In this document: positions 35,480 to 45,011 of the stretch, piece by piece
How positions within the stretch are numbered: position 1 is the first letter of the stretch
Layout: each line of letters begins with the position of its first letter
Assembly: GCA_944389455.1 (NCBI GenBank)
Contig: CALXMK010000006.1
Span: 62,001-126,000 of the forward strand
Direction of reading: 5' to 3'
Length of the DNA stretch: 64,000 nucleotides
DNA from: an uncultured Verrucomicrobiota bacterium
GTDB lineage: Bacteria > Verrucomicrobiota > Verrucomicrobiia > Limisphaerales > UBA1412
The notes under the pieces: model-generated
Told to the model about the DNA's origin: nothing
What the model saw: only the letters and a program-made list of their open reading frames with translations
Database searches by the model: none
Made by a program: the position numbers and the translations under genes

Positions 35480-36352
35480 TTAAAAATTATCCTCTCCTTT
35501 TTCAATTATAGAAGTTTTGGGATCTATATCATGAAATTCAATCTGATTTTTGAAATCAATTTCTACCTTTAGAATAGGATAATTTTGTAATGTTTTTTCA
35601 GCTAAAAACTTAACAATATTTCTTAGTTGGGTAACAGCACACTTTCTGGCCAACGCTAAATTTTTAGGCATATTTGCTTCTTTAAAAACTAATTCCCGCA
35701 GTTGACACTTCATAAGCTCCATTTGCTTTCTATCTTCCTTATTGAACCAATTTGTTAAACGATCATAAAATCCTTTCTCAGTCATTATCCATATTTTTGA
35801 TGGATCTGTTTGAACTTGAATTAGTTCTTTATCTAGATGAACATCTTCTATAGAAAGGTGAAGCACCCCTTTCCTTGGATCGAAAACTACATCTTCTGTT
35901 CTCAAATCGGAAAGAGATATGCAATATTGGACTCTATTGTCTCTAGCCACCATACGCAAAACGGTCTTATCCCTTAATTTTGCCAAACCACTGAAATAGG
36001 GAAAATTTTCTATCAATGGAGGAATAGGGAGTTTCCGTGATATTTCCCACTCTTCAACGACACAAATATTTAATCTTGCGACGATTAATCGAATTTCACT
36101 GCGTAATTCTTCTACAAAAGCGCCACTCCTAAAGTGATATTCTTTAAGAGTTTTAGGCAAAAGAGCATTTTTAATGTTATTCCATAATGGGGCTGCCAAT
36201 CCTATCCCGCCTGTTAAGATGAGAAGACAAATTAAGAAAATATTCGATAAACTAAGTTCGCTGGATGAGCGAAAAATTATTATAGTTCCAAAGAGATACC
36301 ATCCTATATTAATAATTCCCCAGAATTTAACTTTATCTTTATAATTTCTCAT
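35480..36352 (-). CDS. membrane-anchored DUF4230-like protein
   Basis: 290 residues. Two N-terminal hydrophobic helices (about residues 8-27 and 36-56, with a short loop between) precede a soluble domain. The domain's core (YCISLSDLRTEDVVFDPRKG, LHLSIEDVHLDKELIQVQTD, then a long helix EDRKQMELMKCQLRELVF and AVTQLRNIVKFLAE) has the strand-strand-helix layout of DUF4230 proteins; their function is unknown. Last gene of the tatA-tatC-hisD-lipoprotein series, 7 bp after the lipoprotein gene. Confidence 0.6.
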   Translation of the reverse strand: MRNYKDKVKFWGIINIGWYLFGTIIIFRSSSELSLSNIFLICLLILTGGIGLAAPLWNNIKNALLPKTLKEYHFRSGAFVEELRSEIRLIVARLNICVVEEWEISRKLPIPPLIENFPYFSGLAKLRDKTVLRMVARDNRVQYCISLSDLRTEDVVFDPRKGVLHLSIEDVHLDKELIQVQTDPSKIWIMTEKGFYDRLTNWFNKEDRKQMELMKCQLRELVFKEANMPKNLALARKCAVTQLRNIVKFLAEKTLQNYPILKVEIDFKNQIEFHDIDPKTSIIEKGEDNF

Positions 36353-36359
36353 CCAACTA

Positions 36360-37298
36360 TTAAATTCTGCTCGCCTTTAAACTTAAATTACGCACCTCCA
36401 TGCTTACATCTAGGAGCCCAGGAACCTCCCAACCTATATTCATTCCCGTAATAAAAATATCACCTAACCTCTTTGTTTTTTGCATATAACCGTGTTTCTG
36501 TGCAGATGTAAATGCTTGCTTCATTTCATCTAAAAGATCCGCTTCCAATGTAATCCATTTCTTATCATGAGTGGATTTATCAGATAGAAGATTTTGGTCA
36601 AGCGTGTAAATAAACATCCCTGATCCAGCAAAATCCTGTGCTTCATATCTAAGTGGCATGCGAACTCTATTATCATAAACAGGAATTCCAAACCAAATCA
36701 TTTCACCATAACCATCTGAACTTTTATTATAATCCTGTAAATAAAAATAAACAAAATATTGAGCAGCGTGAATTTGAGGATCAAAAAGCTCTGGTTTACG
36801 AAGAGAGGATTTAAGTAAACAAGCTTCCAAATGAAAACGAATATATTTCAGATCAACCAGTCGCGGAGCAGATAAAATAGATTGCTCCAACAACAAGTGT
36901 ACCCATGGAGTTCCCGCTTTCCGAGGGGATCCGGAATATTCTTGATTTCCTAAGACAGAGAGAATGAGTGAGTTCCCTTTTAAAGCAGATGGACGCAAAC
37001 AAACAGCTTTATATTCATTACAGAGAGATAATGATTCCCCTTTTGGAACCAAACGTTCTTTTGTACCCCATTGAGTAATCTTCCAAACAGGGGCATTAAG
37101 ATCAGTCGACTTCCATGTTCCGTAAAAACTACTCGGATTTTCGGGATCAATTAGTAAAGCTCCCTGCTCAAAATCGGGATCTCCTATTAATTCTATCCCC
37201 TCAGATATAAAAGAACCGTGCTTACAACTTGCTGTTCCCAATAGAAATGTACTGCCTGTAAAAACGCCAAGAGTTCTTAAAAAATCAAAGCGTGTCAT
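36360..37298 (-). CDS. putative lipoprotein with Tat-like signal, unknown
   Basis: 312 residues. The N-terminus TRFDFLRTLGVFTGSTFL followed by LGTASC looks like a Tat signal peptide (consensus S/T-R-R-x-F-L-K) in which the second Arg is Phe. It ends in a lipobox-like T-A-S-C, so an exported lipoprotein is likely. The mature part is beta-rich, with an IELIGDPDFEQGALLIDP opening and Trp/Tyr-rich strands, reminiscent of carbohydrate-binding jelly-roll proteins, but no family is recognised. It starts 1 bp after hisD, in the tatA-tatC operon. Confidence 0.6.
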   Translation of the reverse strand: MTRFDFLRTLGVFTGSTFLLGTASCKHGSFISEGIELIGDPDFEQGALLIDPENPSSFYGTWKSTDLNAPVWKITQWGTKERLVPKGESLSLCNEYKAVCLRPSALKGNSLILSVLGNQEYSGSPRKAGTPWVHLLLEQSILSAPRLVDLKYIRFHLEACLLKSSLRKPELFDPQIHAAQYFVYFYLQDYNKSSDGYGEMIWFGIPVYDNRVRMPLRYEAQDFAGSGMFIYTLDQNLLSDKSTHDKKWITLEADLLDEMKQAFTSAQKHGYMQKTKRLGDIFITGMNIGWEVPGLLDVSMEVRNLSLKASRI

Positions 37299-37299
37299 T

Positions 37300-38613
37300 C
37301 TAAGATCGTGCAGAACCTTGAAGTCTTATCTCTGCGGATTTACCATGTGCTATCAATCCTTCCATTTCAGAAAAACATCTAACAGCAGGATATGCTTTTA
37401 ACAAGCTCTCTTTACTATACTTGACAATACTGGTCCTTCTTTGGAATTGGTCTACAGTCAATCCTGGGAAAGAAACGCCAGCTCCACCTGTCGGCAGAAC
37501 ATGGCTTGGCCCTGCAACATAATCTCCTAGAACAGCTGGGGTATATTTTCCCAATAACAAAGCGCCAGCAGTATGAATACCTTCAGCTGTTTTTTCAGGA
37601 TCTGCGGTCATCACCTCACAATGCTCTGGAGCCAAACGATTAGCTAAAATTAATCCTTGTTTTATATCTTTTACCAAGATAAGAGCTGTTCCTTTTTCCA
37701 AGACAGGCATCAACAATTCTTTTCGGACAGCCTGCTCTAATTGTTCTGCAATTTGCCCCTGCACTTGATCTAATAGTTTTTCAGAAGTTGTAATCAACCA
37801 AACCCTTTCTTTACCTGAACCGTGTTCAGCTTGGGCCAAAATATCTGCTGCAATAAAGCAAGGATTAGCTGTCTTATCTGCAATAACTAAAACCTCACTT
37901 GGACCAGGGAGTAAATCCACAGCAACATGTCCAAATAATAATCTTTTAGCAGCAACAACATAAGAATTCCCTGGGCCAAATACTTTTTGCACTTTTTGAA
38001 TTGTTTTGGTTCCGAATGCCATAGCTGCAATAGCTTGAGCTCCCCCAATACGATAAATCTCTGTAGCTCCAGCTAATTTAGCGGCATAAAGCAATTCGGG
38101 ACGAATGCTTCCATCTTTACCACAAGGTGTGCAGACGATAATTTCTTTGCACCCTGCTTCCTTTGCCAAAGGTATAGTCATCAAAGCAGTACTGGCCAAT
38201 GGAGCTTTCCCTGCAGGAACATAAACACCAACTCGTTCAAAAGGATCAAATTTCTCACCTACTTGAGCTCCATGAGAATTAGTGCTTTTCCAATTTTTTC
38301 GGAGAGACTTTTTGGCAAAAAAAGAGATATTTTTCAAAGCCTTTTTAAAAGCCTGATCCATCTCTTTATTAGAAATAGTCTTAAGAGAAGCTGCTATTTC
38401 TTCTTCCATCGTTACTCGCAACTGCTGAGGTGTAAGTTTTATTCCATCAATTTCTTCTACTAAACTCAGCAAACCATCATCACCTTCTATCAGAACTTTC
38501 TGAATAATTGTTCTAACTCGCTCCTCAATCTCCAGATCAAATAAGCTTGATGTTGCTAATACGGCTTCAAATTCCTTTTGAAAAGAAGCCTCTGTATATT
38601 TTAGAATTTTCAT
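37300..38613 (-). CDS. hisD: histidinol dehydrogenase
   Basis: 437 residues, zinc-dependent enzyme performing the last two steps of histidine synthesis (histidinol to histidine with 2 NAD+). Motifs: ERVGVYVPAGKAPLASTALM, YRIGGAQAIAAMAFGT, FGPGNSYVVAAKRLLFG, DLLPGPSEVLVIAD, DILAQAEHG (zinc and catalytic His/Glu), and LAPEHCEV. Full length. The start overlaps the tatC stop by 4 bp, so it is translationally coupled to a protein-export gene, which looks like chance operon membership. hisC is 15 kb away. Confidence 0.96.
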   Translation of the reverse strand: MKILKYTEASFQKEFEAVLATSSLFDLEIEERVRTIIQKVLIEGDDGLLSLVEEIDGIKLTPQQLRVTMEEEIAASLKTISNKEMDQAFKKALKNISFFAKKSLRKNWKSTNSHGAQVGEKFDPFERVGVYVPAGKAPLASTALMTIPLAKEAGCKEIIVCTPCGKDGSIRPELLYAAKLAGATEIYRIGGAQAIAAMAFGTKTIQKVQKVFGPGNSYVVAAKRLLFGHVAVDLLPGPSEVLVIADKTANPCFIAADILAQAEHGSGKERVWLITTSEKLLDQVQGQIAEQLEQAVRKELLMPVLEKGTALILVKDIKQGLILANRLAPEHCEVMTADPEKTAEGIHTAGALLLGKYTPAVLGDYVAGPSHVLPTGGAGVSFPGLTVDQFQRRTSIVKYSKESLLKAYPAVRCFSEMEGLIAHGKSAEIRLQGSARS

Positions 38614-40436
38614 AAGGGAATATCTGTGTCCGTATCAAAATCACGAAACACTCTTTTTATTCTTTCTTTTTCTAATGTTGTGCCCTTTTCCAGCATAGGA
38701 TCCTTTTCTTGCTTCTCATTTAATCCCGCTGCCAACTGTTCTGAAAGTGATTCTTTCTCTTCTTTCTGAACCTTCTCTATTTCTTGTGATAAATCAGAAA
38801 AATTATCTGCGTTTGTCACTGAGTTTTTAATTGCTTCTGCATAAGGATGATAAGCCGCGTCAGTTATATGCAATTGATTTCGAGAATCCTCAAACTCCAA
38901 TGTTTTGCCGGTAGCTTCTATTTTTAAATCTTCTGACATTGGAATTTCCTGAGAGGAGGCTAAAGCAGAAACCTGCTTTTCTTTATTTCGATCCCTTTCT
39001 GTGAATGCACTATCCCTGGATTCAGATTCCTCAGATAAAGATATTTCTCCTTCACTCTCTTCGATTCCCTCTGGAACATAAGGTGGATTCAATGGGCCTT
39101 CTGGAACAAATTCCTGTTTGGATTCTATTTTATCCGTTTTAGCTTGATCTTTTTTAAAATCATTTTCCTTTATATCTGCAACTTGAGAATAAATCTGATT
39201 AGGATCTGAAACTGCTGCTGGATTTAAATTTTCCTCTGTTGAAATAATAGCATCTAAACTTTCTTCTTCCATGTTTGCTTGTTCTACTTTTCCCTCAATA
39301 GTAAGTGAAGCTAATTTTTCTTCTTCAGCTTTTTTAGCAGCAGCTCGCTTCTTACGATTTTCGGCGGCAATCTGACGATTACGTTTTATACGAAGAGCTT
39401 CTCTTTCAGCGGCTTCAGCAGCTTCTTCTGCCTCTTTTATTTTCTTTTCTTTTCTCTCCCACCACCATGCAATCAAAGCTGTTATCTCAAACAAACCATA
39501 GAGTGGAATAGTCATCGCAATTTGAGTCACCACATCTGGAGGTGTTAAAATCGCAGATGCTATTAAAATTACCACAAAAATAATTTTTCTATTACTTGCC
39601 AGTGTGCTATAACTTAGTAGTCCCAGTTTAACAAATAAGAGTAAAAATATTGGCAATTCAAATCCAATCCCCATTGCCAATAAGAATTTAGTAACAAAAG
39701 AAATATAAGTATCTGCTGTCCACTGAAACGCCCCAAATCCCATTTGATTAGAAAACCATACCGCAGCACGGAGAGCAATAGGCAATAAAATGAAATAGCA
39801 TAAAGATAACCCTGCTAAAAACAAACCTATAGAGAAAAGAAACGCTTTTCGAACATAGCGCAACTCATTTACCTTTAAAGCAGGTAAAACAAACTGTGCT
39901 ACAAAGAAAAGAATGAAAGGAGATGCGAAAACAAGACCACCATAAAAAGCCACCTGCAAGGCAACCATAAAACCAGATGCTGGACTCAAATTCAAAAGTT
40001 CAACAGGAGCTTTTTGAGGAAAATCATTTTGATTTGTATTTAAGCGAAAAGCAAGAAAATGATTCTCTCCATAGGAAAGAGGATAGAGGTCAATTGTAAG
40101 CTTTTCCTCTGGCTTAATTCCAAGAGTAGAAGAAAATTTTTCAATATATTCTTTCCCTGGTTTAAAAACTCCTACGGTATTTGTGCCTAGCTTTACAGCA
40201 ACAGCTGTTGCGTCTCCTCCGTATAAAGCTACTAATTTAGAAGACTCTTCCAATGGGCGTTTTAATATTCCAACGAGGACTGGGGCTGCTAAAAGACAGA
40301 TCAGAAGCGAGACAAATAGCGCGGTAACACATTTTAGGAGCACCCAGCGGAGATCCTCCAGGTGCTCTAAAAATCCTTTTACCGGGCCACCTTCTTCCTC
40401 TGCATCCAGAATTGGATCTTCGGGCTCGGTTGCCAT
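38610..40436 (-). CDS. tatC: Sec-independent translocase TatC with periplasmic insertion and long charged tail
   Basis: 608 residues, more than twice the usual ~250. TatC recognises twin-arginine signals in the inner membrane. The core is recognisable: GFLEHLEDLRWVLLKC (H-L-x-E-L-R motif), TM1 to about residue 57, then FVLPALKVNELRYVRK with the conserved Glu of the signal-binding site, and four further helices ending near residue 325. Two oddities: about 80 extra residues (roughly 62-145) in the first periplasmic loop, and a ~280-residue cytoplasmic extension starting with a basic Ala/Lys-rich coiled coil (ERKEKKIKEAEEAAEAAERE) and continuing acidic and disordered. Downstream of tatA by 19 bp; overlaps hisD. 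Confidence 0.9.
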   Translation of the reverse strand: MATEPEDPILDAEEEGGPVKGFLEHLEDLRWVLLKCVTALFVSLLICLLAAPVLVGILKRPLEESSKLVALYGGDATAVAVKLGTNTVGVFKPGKEYIEKFSSTLGIKPEEKLTIDLYPLSYGENHFLAFRLNTNQNDFPQKAPVELLNLSPASGFMVALQVAFYGGLVFASPFILFFVAQFVLPALKVNELRYVRKAFLFSIGLFLAGLSLCYFILLPIALRAAVWFSNQMGFGAFQWTADTYISFVTKFLLAMGIGFELPIFLLLFVKLGLLSYSTLASNRKIIFVVILIASAILTPPDVVTQIAMTIPLYGLFEITALIAWWWERKEKKIKEAEEAAEAAEREALRIKRNRQIAAENRKKRAAAKKAEEEKLASLTIEGKVEQANMEEESLDAIISTEENLNPAAVSDPNQIYSQVADIKENDFKKDQAKTDKIESKQEFVPEGPLNPPYVPEGIEESEGEISLSEESESRDSAFTERDRNKEKQVSALASSQEIPMSEDLKIEATGKTLEFEDSRNQLHITDAAYHPYAEAIKNSVTNADNFSDLSQEIEKVQKEEKESLSEQLAAGLNEKQEKDPMLEKGTTLEKERIKRVFRDFDTDTDIPL

Positions 40437-40455
40437 ATTTTAATTCGGCTAGGGG

Positions 40456-40734
40456 TTATGCTTTAGGAGAAGAATTATCCTCTTTTTCAGATGTATTTGA
40501 TTGATGGGAAGCTTCCTGCACTATCTTTTCTTTTTTAGGCTCCTCTTCTATTGCCTTTTGAATTTCATCGTTAACATTCTCTGTTGCCTTCTTGAACTCT
40601 TTAATTCCAGTTCCTAAACCTCTGGCCAATTCTGGAATTTTTTTAGCTCCAAACAACAATAAAATAACAACAAGAATGAGAATAATTTCTTGTCCACCTA
40701 ATCCAAACATCGCTACTAATGTATTCATTTCCAT
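40456..40734 (-). CDS. tatA: twin-arginine translocase subunit TatA/E
   Basis: 92 residues: a short N-terminus, one membrane helix ([18 protein letters not shown]), the conserved hinge and amphipathic helix [19 protein letters not shown], and a Lys/Glu-rich tail, as in TatA. It forms the pore oligomer with TatC. No separate tatB is adjacent, so this may be a minimal TatAC system in which TatA also fills the TatB role. First gene of the operon, with a predicted leader of about 115 nt. Confidence 0.92.
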   Translation of the reverse strand: MEMNTLVAMFGLGGQEIILILVVILLLFGAKKIPELARGLGTGIKEFKKATENVNDEIQKAIEEEPKKEKIVQEASHQSNTSEKEDNSSPKA

Positions 40735-40856
40735 TTTCTGTTTACGTATTTTAATAACAAATATAGATTTGCCTGACGAAGCGATGCACCCGTTTCCTAC
40801 CTACCACCACATAAACAGCATGTATCAGCGCGAAAGTTGTCCGCCAAAGCACACTC

Positions 40857-40884
40857 ATTATACAAACACCTTTAATATTGTCCA
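40857..40884 (-). promoter_or_regulatory. promoter of the tatA-tatC-hisD operon
   Basis: Minus strand TGGACA (40879-40884, in CTGGACAAT context), 16-bp spacer, TATAAT (40857-40862). It leaves a leader of about 115 nt before the tatA ATG, in contrast to the near-leaderless genes elsewhere. The leader is comparatively G+C-rich, with a small CAAAT/ATTTG hairpin but no recognised riboswitch. Confidence 0.65.
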
Positions 40885-40997
40885 GAATCAATTTGTTTTA
40901 GTTTATCAACAGTACTGAACAAATTTTATTCTGTTTTTTAACAATATATTTGCTAATATTAATACCAGTGTGAATTCCTCTCATGGAATAATTAGCC

Positions 40998-43900
40998 GTG
41001 AAACGACGCAGAAATACTTATAGAAAGACTAAATATGACGCTGATAATATCACTTTTAGCCATACCTATGGCTCATTAGCAGATATTCGGCGTTTTGTTG
41101 ATGACTCTAAAGAAGACATTGAAAGAAGAAATGCTCTGCTAAATTTGATAGCGACAAGTGATCATGCCCAAAAAACATGGCTTTATCTTGATGATTACTT
41201 CAAACAAATCAATTTGACTAAAAAGGATTTTCCTGATGATGACTGGTGGGGAAAAATCCAATCAAGTTCAGGAACAAAGCGTCTAGAAGTATTGGCGATC
41301 CAATTTATCAGAAGTAATCGCCCTCTTCCTCCTGAATTAGAAAAATATGCTGATTACGAAAAACTAGCTACTCTTATTCAAGAAGAAAATAATCTTTCTT
41401 TAGCACAAGAACTTGAAGGATGGATATTTGATCCCATACGTCCTCATCTCGATCAACCTACTTCTAATTTCTATCTTCTCTGTGAGTTGATAGACTGTGA
41501 TGTTTATCCCAATGAGTATTGTCTTAAAATCCGTTTTTTTATTTCAAGACCACGATTGGGACAATGTTGCAGAAATCTACAAAAACTTCGAGATATACAA
41601 TCTCGCTCTGCCCACGAAAAAGAACTTTTCCCTACTCAAGATTGGCAGCTTCTAGAGTGGGTCTTGGTGGAATTAAAAGAAGAAGATGATGATGTAGACG
41701 AAATCATTCTCTCTGCGCATGAATTGCATTATTGGTTAATTGAATGGGCTCCAAGCGGATTGTTGAAATTAAAGGAAAATTTTGAAAATATTTTATTTCA
41801 GAATAAAATAGCCCGTCTCGAGGCAGAGGTAAAAAAAGAAAAAAACACACTAATTCTTCACCATTTCATCCAATTAGAAAACGGAACCCAATATTCTTTA
41901 GAAAATGTAAAACTTTTAGCAGGACAACCTAGGTTTATTCTTGTCAAAAATGAATTTTTTCTGCTTTCAGGAGTCAAACAAACTAAATCATTGGGGAAAT
42001 ATTTTCTAACCCCATCTTTGCCTTTAAAGCATTTCTCTACTCGCTTTATTAAGGAGTTATGCAAAAGGAAATATAAATGCGATGTTCCTTGGGAAGAAAT
42101 ATGTTATTCCTACCATGCTAAACCTAGATTTGTAATGGAGCTTCTAGACAATGTTGTACAAGTCAAATTACTAGCTATCTGTGAAAAGGATGCCAGTCAT
42201 TGGATCTGGAACGGGAATGACTGGGATCCTTTGGATGTGCTAAAGAAAAAGAATAGCAAAAAGGATGTATCTTTAGAATATCTGGAAGATCCTCGCCTAG
42301 ATGCTGCAGTTTCATGGTTTAAAAAATTTGATTGGTTTACTCCTGAACATGGACTTTGGATTACGGATGCCTCAGAAGAGTTTTTCACCACTCTTTCTCA
42401 ACATTGGCTTAATCGGCCAATGGATGCAGAATACCTAGGGAATGCTGGTTTTCAGCATCTTTTCCTTCATCCACGCCGACTTCGCCCTACTTTAGTTGTT
42501 TCAGGAAGCGGAATCGATTGGCTTTCTGTTTCTACAGAATGGGAAATGGAAGGAATGAAATTAACTGCAGCGGATATTCAGCAATTAGCATCCTCAAATA
42601 GCCGATTTGTAAATCTTCCAGATGCTGGTTGGGTTGAACTTGATCTAAATGCCCTTCATAAAGCACAGGAAGCAATGTCTTCTTTTGGGATAGATGAATT
42701 GACACCTCTGTCACAAAAAGTAAGCATGCTGAATGCAATTCATCTGACAGATGAAATCTTAAGTACTCTTTCAGGTTCTGGTGTTTCTGTTTTAAGAGAG
42801 AAAATCTCATCCTTTAAAGGGATTCCTCAAGTTGATTTACCTTCAGGTATTCATGCAACTTTACGTTCCTATCAACGTGAAGGTTTTAATTTTCTGTGCT
42901 TTCTTTCTGATATGAAGATAGGAGGCATTCTTGCTGATGATATGGGGCTTGGCAAAACAATTCAAACTCTTACCTGGTTGCTTTGGATTAAAACGCAATC
43001 ATCTAAAGAATCTCGGCTGCCTTCACTGGTTGTTTGTCCAGCCTCTGTACTGCATAATTGGGAGAGAGAAAGTCATCAATTTACTCCTGGGCTATCTGTC
43101 TTAGTCATTGAAAGCACAGGAGAAGTTCGCAATAATCTTACATCTCAAGTACCTAAATATGACCTAGTTATTATTAACTATAGCCTTTTGAGGAGAGAAT
43201 TAGAAAATCTAAAGAAATGTAGATTTAGCGCCTTAGTTCTAGATGAAGCTCAATATATAAAAAATCCCTCCGCACAAATTACTCAGGCAGTCAAACAGCT
43301 TCAATCTCTGTTTCGCATTGCCCTCACCGGAACTCCTCTAGAAAACAGTTTAATGGATTTATGGTCCATTACTGATTTTGTCCAGCCAGGATACTTGGGA
43401 TCTCAACGTCACTTTTCTGAAGTCTATTCTCCAAAAGATGAATCTCCTGAAATTCAATCGTTTGCACGAAAAAAACTTTCTGCACGCTTGAAACCAATTT
43501 TACTTCGGCGATTAAAAAAAGAAGTAGCAAAAGATTTACCAGATCGTATTGATGAACGTCGGGATTGCGAATTAACTGAAGATCAACGAAAACTCTATTT
43601 GGCAGAATTGAGACATTCACGAGAAATTATCATGAAATCGGTTCGTGAAAAAGGATTAGCTCGTTCCAAGATTCATGTTTTGGCTGCACTAACTCGCCTG
43701 CGCCAGATTTGTTGTCATCCCCGTCTTGTTGGCAGCGACTTAATTTCAGGAAAAACAGAAGTTCTTTTTGATTTATTAGAGCCACTGCAAGCAGAAAACC
43801 AGAAAGTTCTTGTTTTTAGCCAATTTGTGGAAATGCTTAAAATTTTGGAACAAGAATGTGCAGAACGTAAAATTCGCACACAGATTTTGACTGGTGCTAC

Positions 43901-44252
43901 AAAGAACCGTCAAGAAATTGTTAAGCAGTTTCAAGAAGATCCTTCTCCACAGGTGTTTCTTTTAAGCCTTCGAGCTGCTGGCACGGGACTTAATCTTACA
44001 GCTGCGTCTTATGTTGTTCTTTATGATCCATGGTGGAATCCAGCAGTAGAAGCCCAAGCTATTGATCGCACCCACCGAATTGGACAAACAGCGGCTGTAA
44101 ATGCATATCGGCTTATATCTCCTGGAACCGTTGAAGAAAAAATTTGGGAACTTCAACAGAAAAAATCCAAAACTATTGCTGACGTTCTTGGAGAAAGCGG
44201 ATTCGCGCAGAATTTAAATAAAAAAGATTTAGAATATCTTTTTTCAGAATAA
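40998..44252 (+). CDS. SNF2-family DEAD/DEAH-box helicase/ATPase
   Basis: 1084 residues, GTG start. The N-terminal ~600 residues are a poorly conserved region as in bacterial SNF2 proteins. The ATPase begins with LPSGIHATLRSYQREGFNFL, then Walker A GGILADDMGLGKTIQTL (about residue 649), LVVCPASVLHNWERE, Walker B LVLDEAQYIKN (about 748), and FRIALTGTPLENSLMDLWSI. The helicase C lobe has KVLVFSQFVEML and the motif V-VI stretch LSLRAAGTGLNL, then DPWWNPAVEAQAIDRTHRIG. It likely remodels DNA-protein complexes such as RNA polymerase, as RapA does, but is not RapA itself. Divergent from tatA; a single gene or paired with the SGNH gene 16 bp downstream. Confidence 0.92.
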   Translation: MKRRRNTYRKTKYDADNITFSHTYGSLADIRRFVDDSKEDIERRNALLNLIATSDHAQKTWLYLDDYFKQINLTKKDFPDDDWWGKIQSSSGTKRLEVLAIQFIRSNRPLPPELEKYADYEKLATLIQEENNLSLAQELEGWIFDPIRPHLDQPTSNFYLLCELIDCDVYPNEYCLKIRFFISRPRLGQCCRNLQKLRDIQSRSAHEKELFPTQDWQLLEWVLVELKEEDDDVDEIILSAHELHYWLIEWAPSGLLKLKENFENILFQNKIARLEAEVKKEKNTLILHHFIQLENGTQYSLENVKLLAGQPRFILVKNEFFLLSGVKQTKSLGKYFLTPSLPLKHFSTRFIKELCKRKYKCDVPWEEICYSYHAKPRFVMELLDNVVQVKLLAICEKDASHWIWNGNDWDPLDVLKKKNSKKDVSLEYLEDPRLDAAVSWFKKFDWFTPEHGLWITDASEEFFTTLSQHWLNRPMDAEYLGNAGFQHLFLHPRRLRPTLVVSGSGIDWLSVSTEWEMEGMKLTAADIQQLASSNSRFVNLPDAGWVELDLNALHKAQEAMSSFGIDELTPLSQKVSMLNAIHLTDEILSTLSGSGVSVLREKISSFKGIPQVDLPSGIHATLRSYQREGFNFLCFLSDMKIGGILADDMGLGKTIQTLTWLLWIKTQSSKESRLPSLVVCPASVLHNWERESHQFTPGLSVLVIESTGEVRNNLTSQVPKYDLVIINYSLLRRELENLKKCRFSALVLDEAQYIKNPSAQITQAVKQLQSLFRIALTGTPLENSLMDLWSITDFVQPGYLGSQRHFSEVYSPKDESPEIQSFARKKLSARLKPILLRRLKKEVAKDLPDRIDERRDCELTEDQRKLYLAELRHSREIIMKSVREKGLARSKIHVLAALTRLRQICCHPRLVGSDLISGKTEVLFDLLEPLQAENQKVLVFSQFVEMLKILEQECAERKIRTQILTGATKNRQEIVKQFQEDPSPQVFLLSLRAAGTGLNLTAASYVVLYDPWWNPAVEAQAIDRTHRIGQTAAVNAYRLISPGTVEEKIWELQQKKSKTIADVLGESGFAQNLNKKDLEYLFSE

Positions 44253-44268
44253 CTTATAAATATAGCAA

Positions 44269-44928
44269 ATGAAAAAAATACTATTATCAATCTCCATTAT
44301 AATATTATCTTTCTCACTTACACTGCAAACCGATGCAGCATGGGAAAAAGAAATGGAATCTTTTAAAAAACAAGATCAACAAAGTCCTCCTCAACAGGGA
44401 CAGATTCTATTTGTAGGAAGTTCAACTTTTACACTCTGGAAAACCATGCAAGAGGATATGCCAGAGATCCCTTTAATTAATCGAGGCTTTGGTGGTTCAA
44501 AAGTCACAGATCTAATTGAACATTTTGACACTGTCATTGCTCCCTATCACCCGAAGCAAATAGTAATCTACGAAGGAGATAATGATATTGCGTCAGGGAT
44601 TTCTCCCGAAAAGATTTTAGAAAATTATAAGCAACTTTTACAGAAGATACGAACTCTATATCCGGAAATCCCTGTTACAGTTATCTCCGTTAAGCCCTGT
44701 GAATCCCGTAAAGATAAATTGATTGCTATGGCTGTTTTAAACGATATGCTCAATGTTTGGGCCTCACAAACAGAAAATCTTTACTATTTAAACACCTTTA
44801 ATATCACTCTGAATGCAGAAGGGAGTCCAATCCCTGAATACTTTCTTAAAGATAAGCTGCATCTTAATGATTTAGGGTATAAAGCTTGGGCTCGTAAAAT
44901 TAGTAAACACCTCCAATCTATAGACTGA
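44269..44928 (+). CDS. exported SGNH/GDSL-type hydrolase
   Basis: 219 residues. Sec signal peptide (KKILLSISIIILSFSLTLQTDA|A), then an SGNH-fold domain: block I ILFVGSSTFTLW (Ser in G-S-S rather than G-D-S), block II NRGFGGSKVTDL (Gly), block III YEGDNDIASG (G-x-N-D), and block V DKLHLNDLGY (catalytic Asp-x-x-His). All four blocks are present, so the esterase/lipase or carbohydrate-esterase activity of the family is plausible in the periplasm. Directly behind the SNF2 gene (16 bp) and followed by a terminator. Confidence 0.85.
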   Translation: MKKILLSISIIILSFSLTLQTDAAWEKEMESFKKQDQQSPPQQGQILFVGSSTFTLWKTMQEDMPEIPLINRGFGGSKVTDLIEHFDTVIAPYHPKQIVIYEGDNDIASGISPEKILENYKQLLQKIRTLYPEIPVTVISVKPCESRKDKLIAMAVLNDMLNVWASQTENLYYLNTFNITLNAEGSPIPEYFLKDKLHLNDLGYKAWARKISKHLQSID

Positions 44929-44942
44929 TTAACAAAATTGAG

Positions 44943-44980
44943 AAAGAGGAGTAAATACTGTATATTTTACTCCTCTTTTT
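44943..44980. terminator. bidirectional intrinsic terminator
   Basis: AAAGAGGAGTAAA paired with TTTACTCCTCTTT (13 bp, perfect), ~10-nt loop, T-run on the plus side and A-run upstream, between the convergent SGNH and minus-strand 92-residue genes. Confidence 0.85.
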
Positions 44981-45011
44981 GATTATTACCTAAATTCCGC
45001 CTAGCGAAATT

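Noticed and set aside
38263-38463. 66-codon plus-strand frame inside hisD
   Set aside because: Antisense shadow of hisD without independent support.
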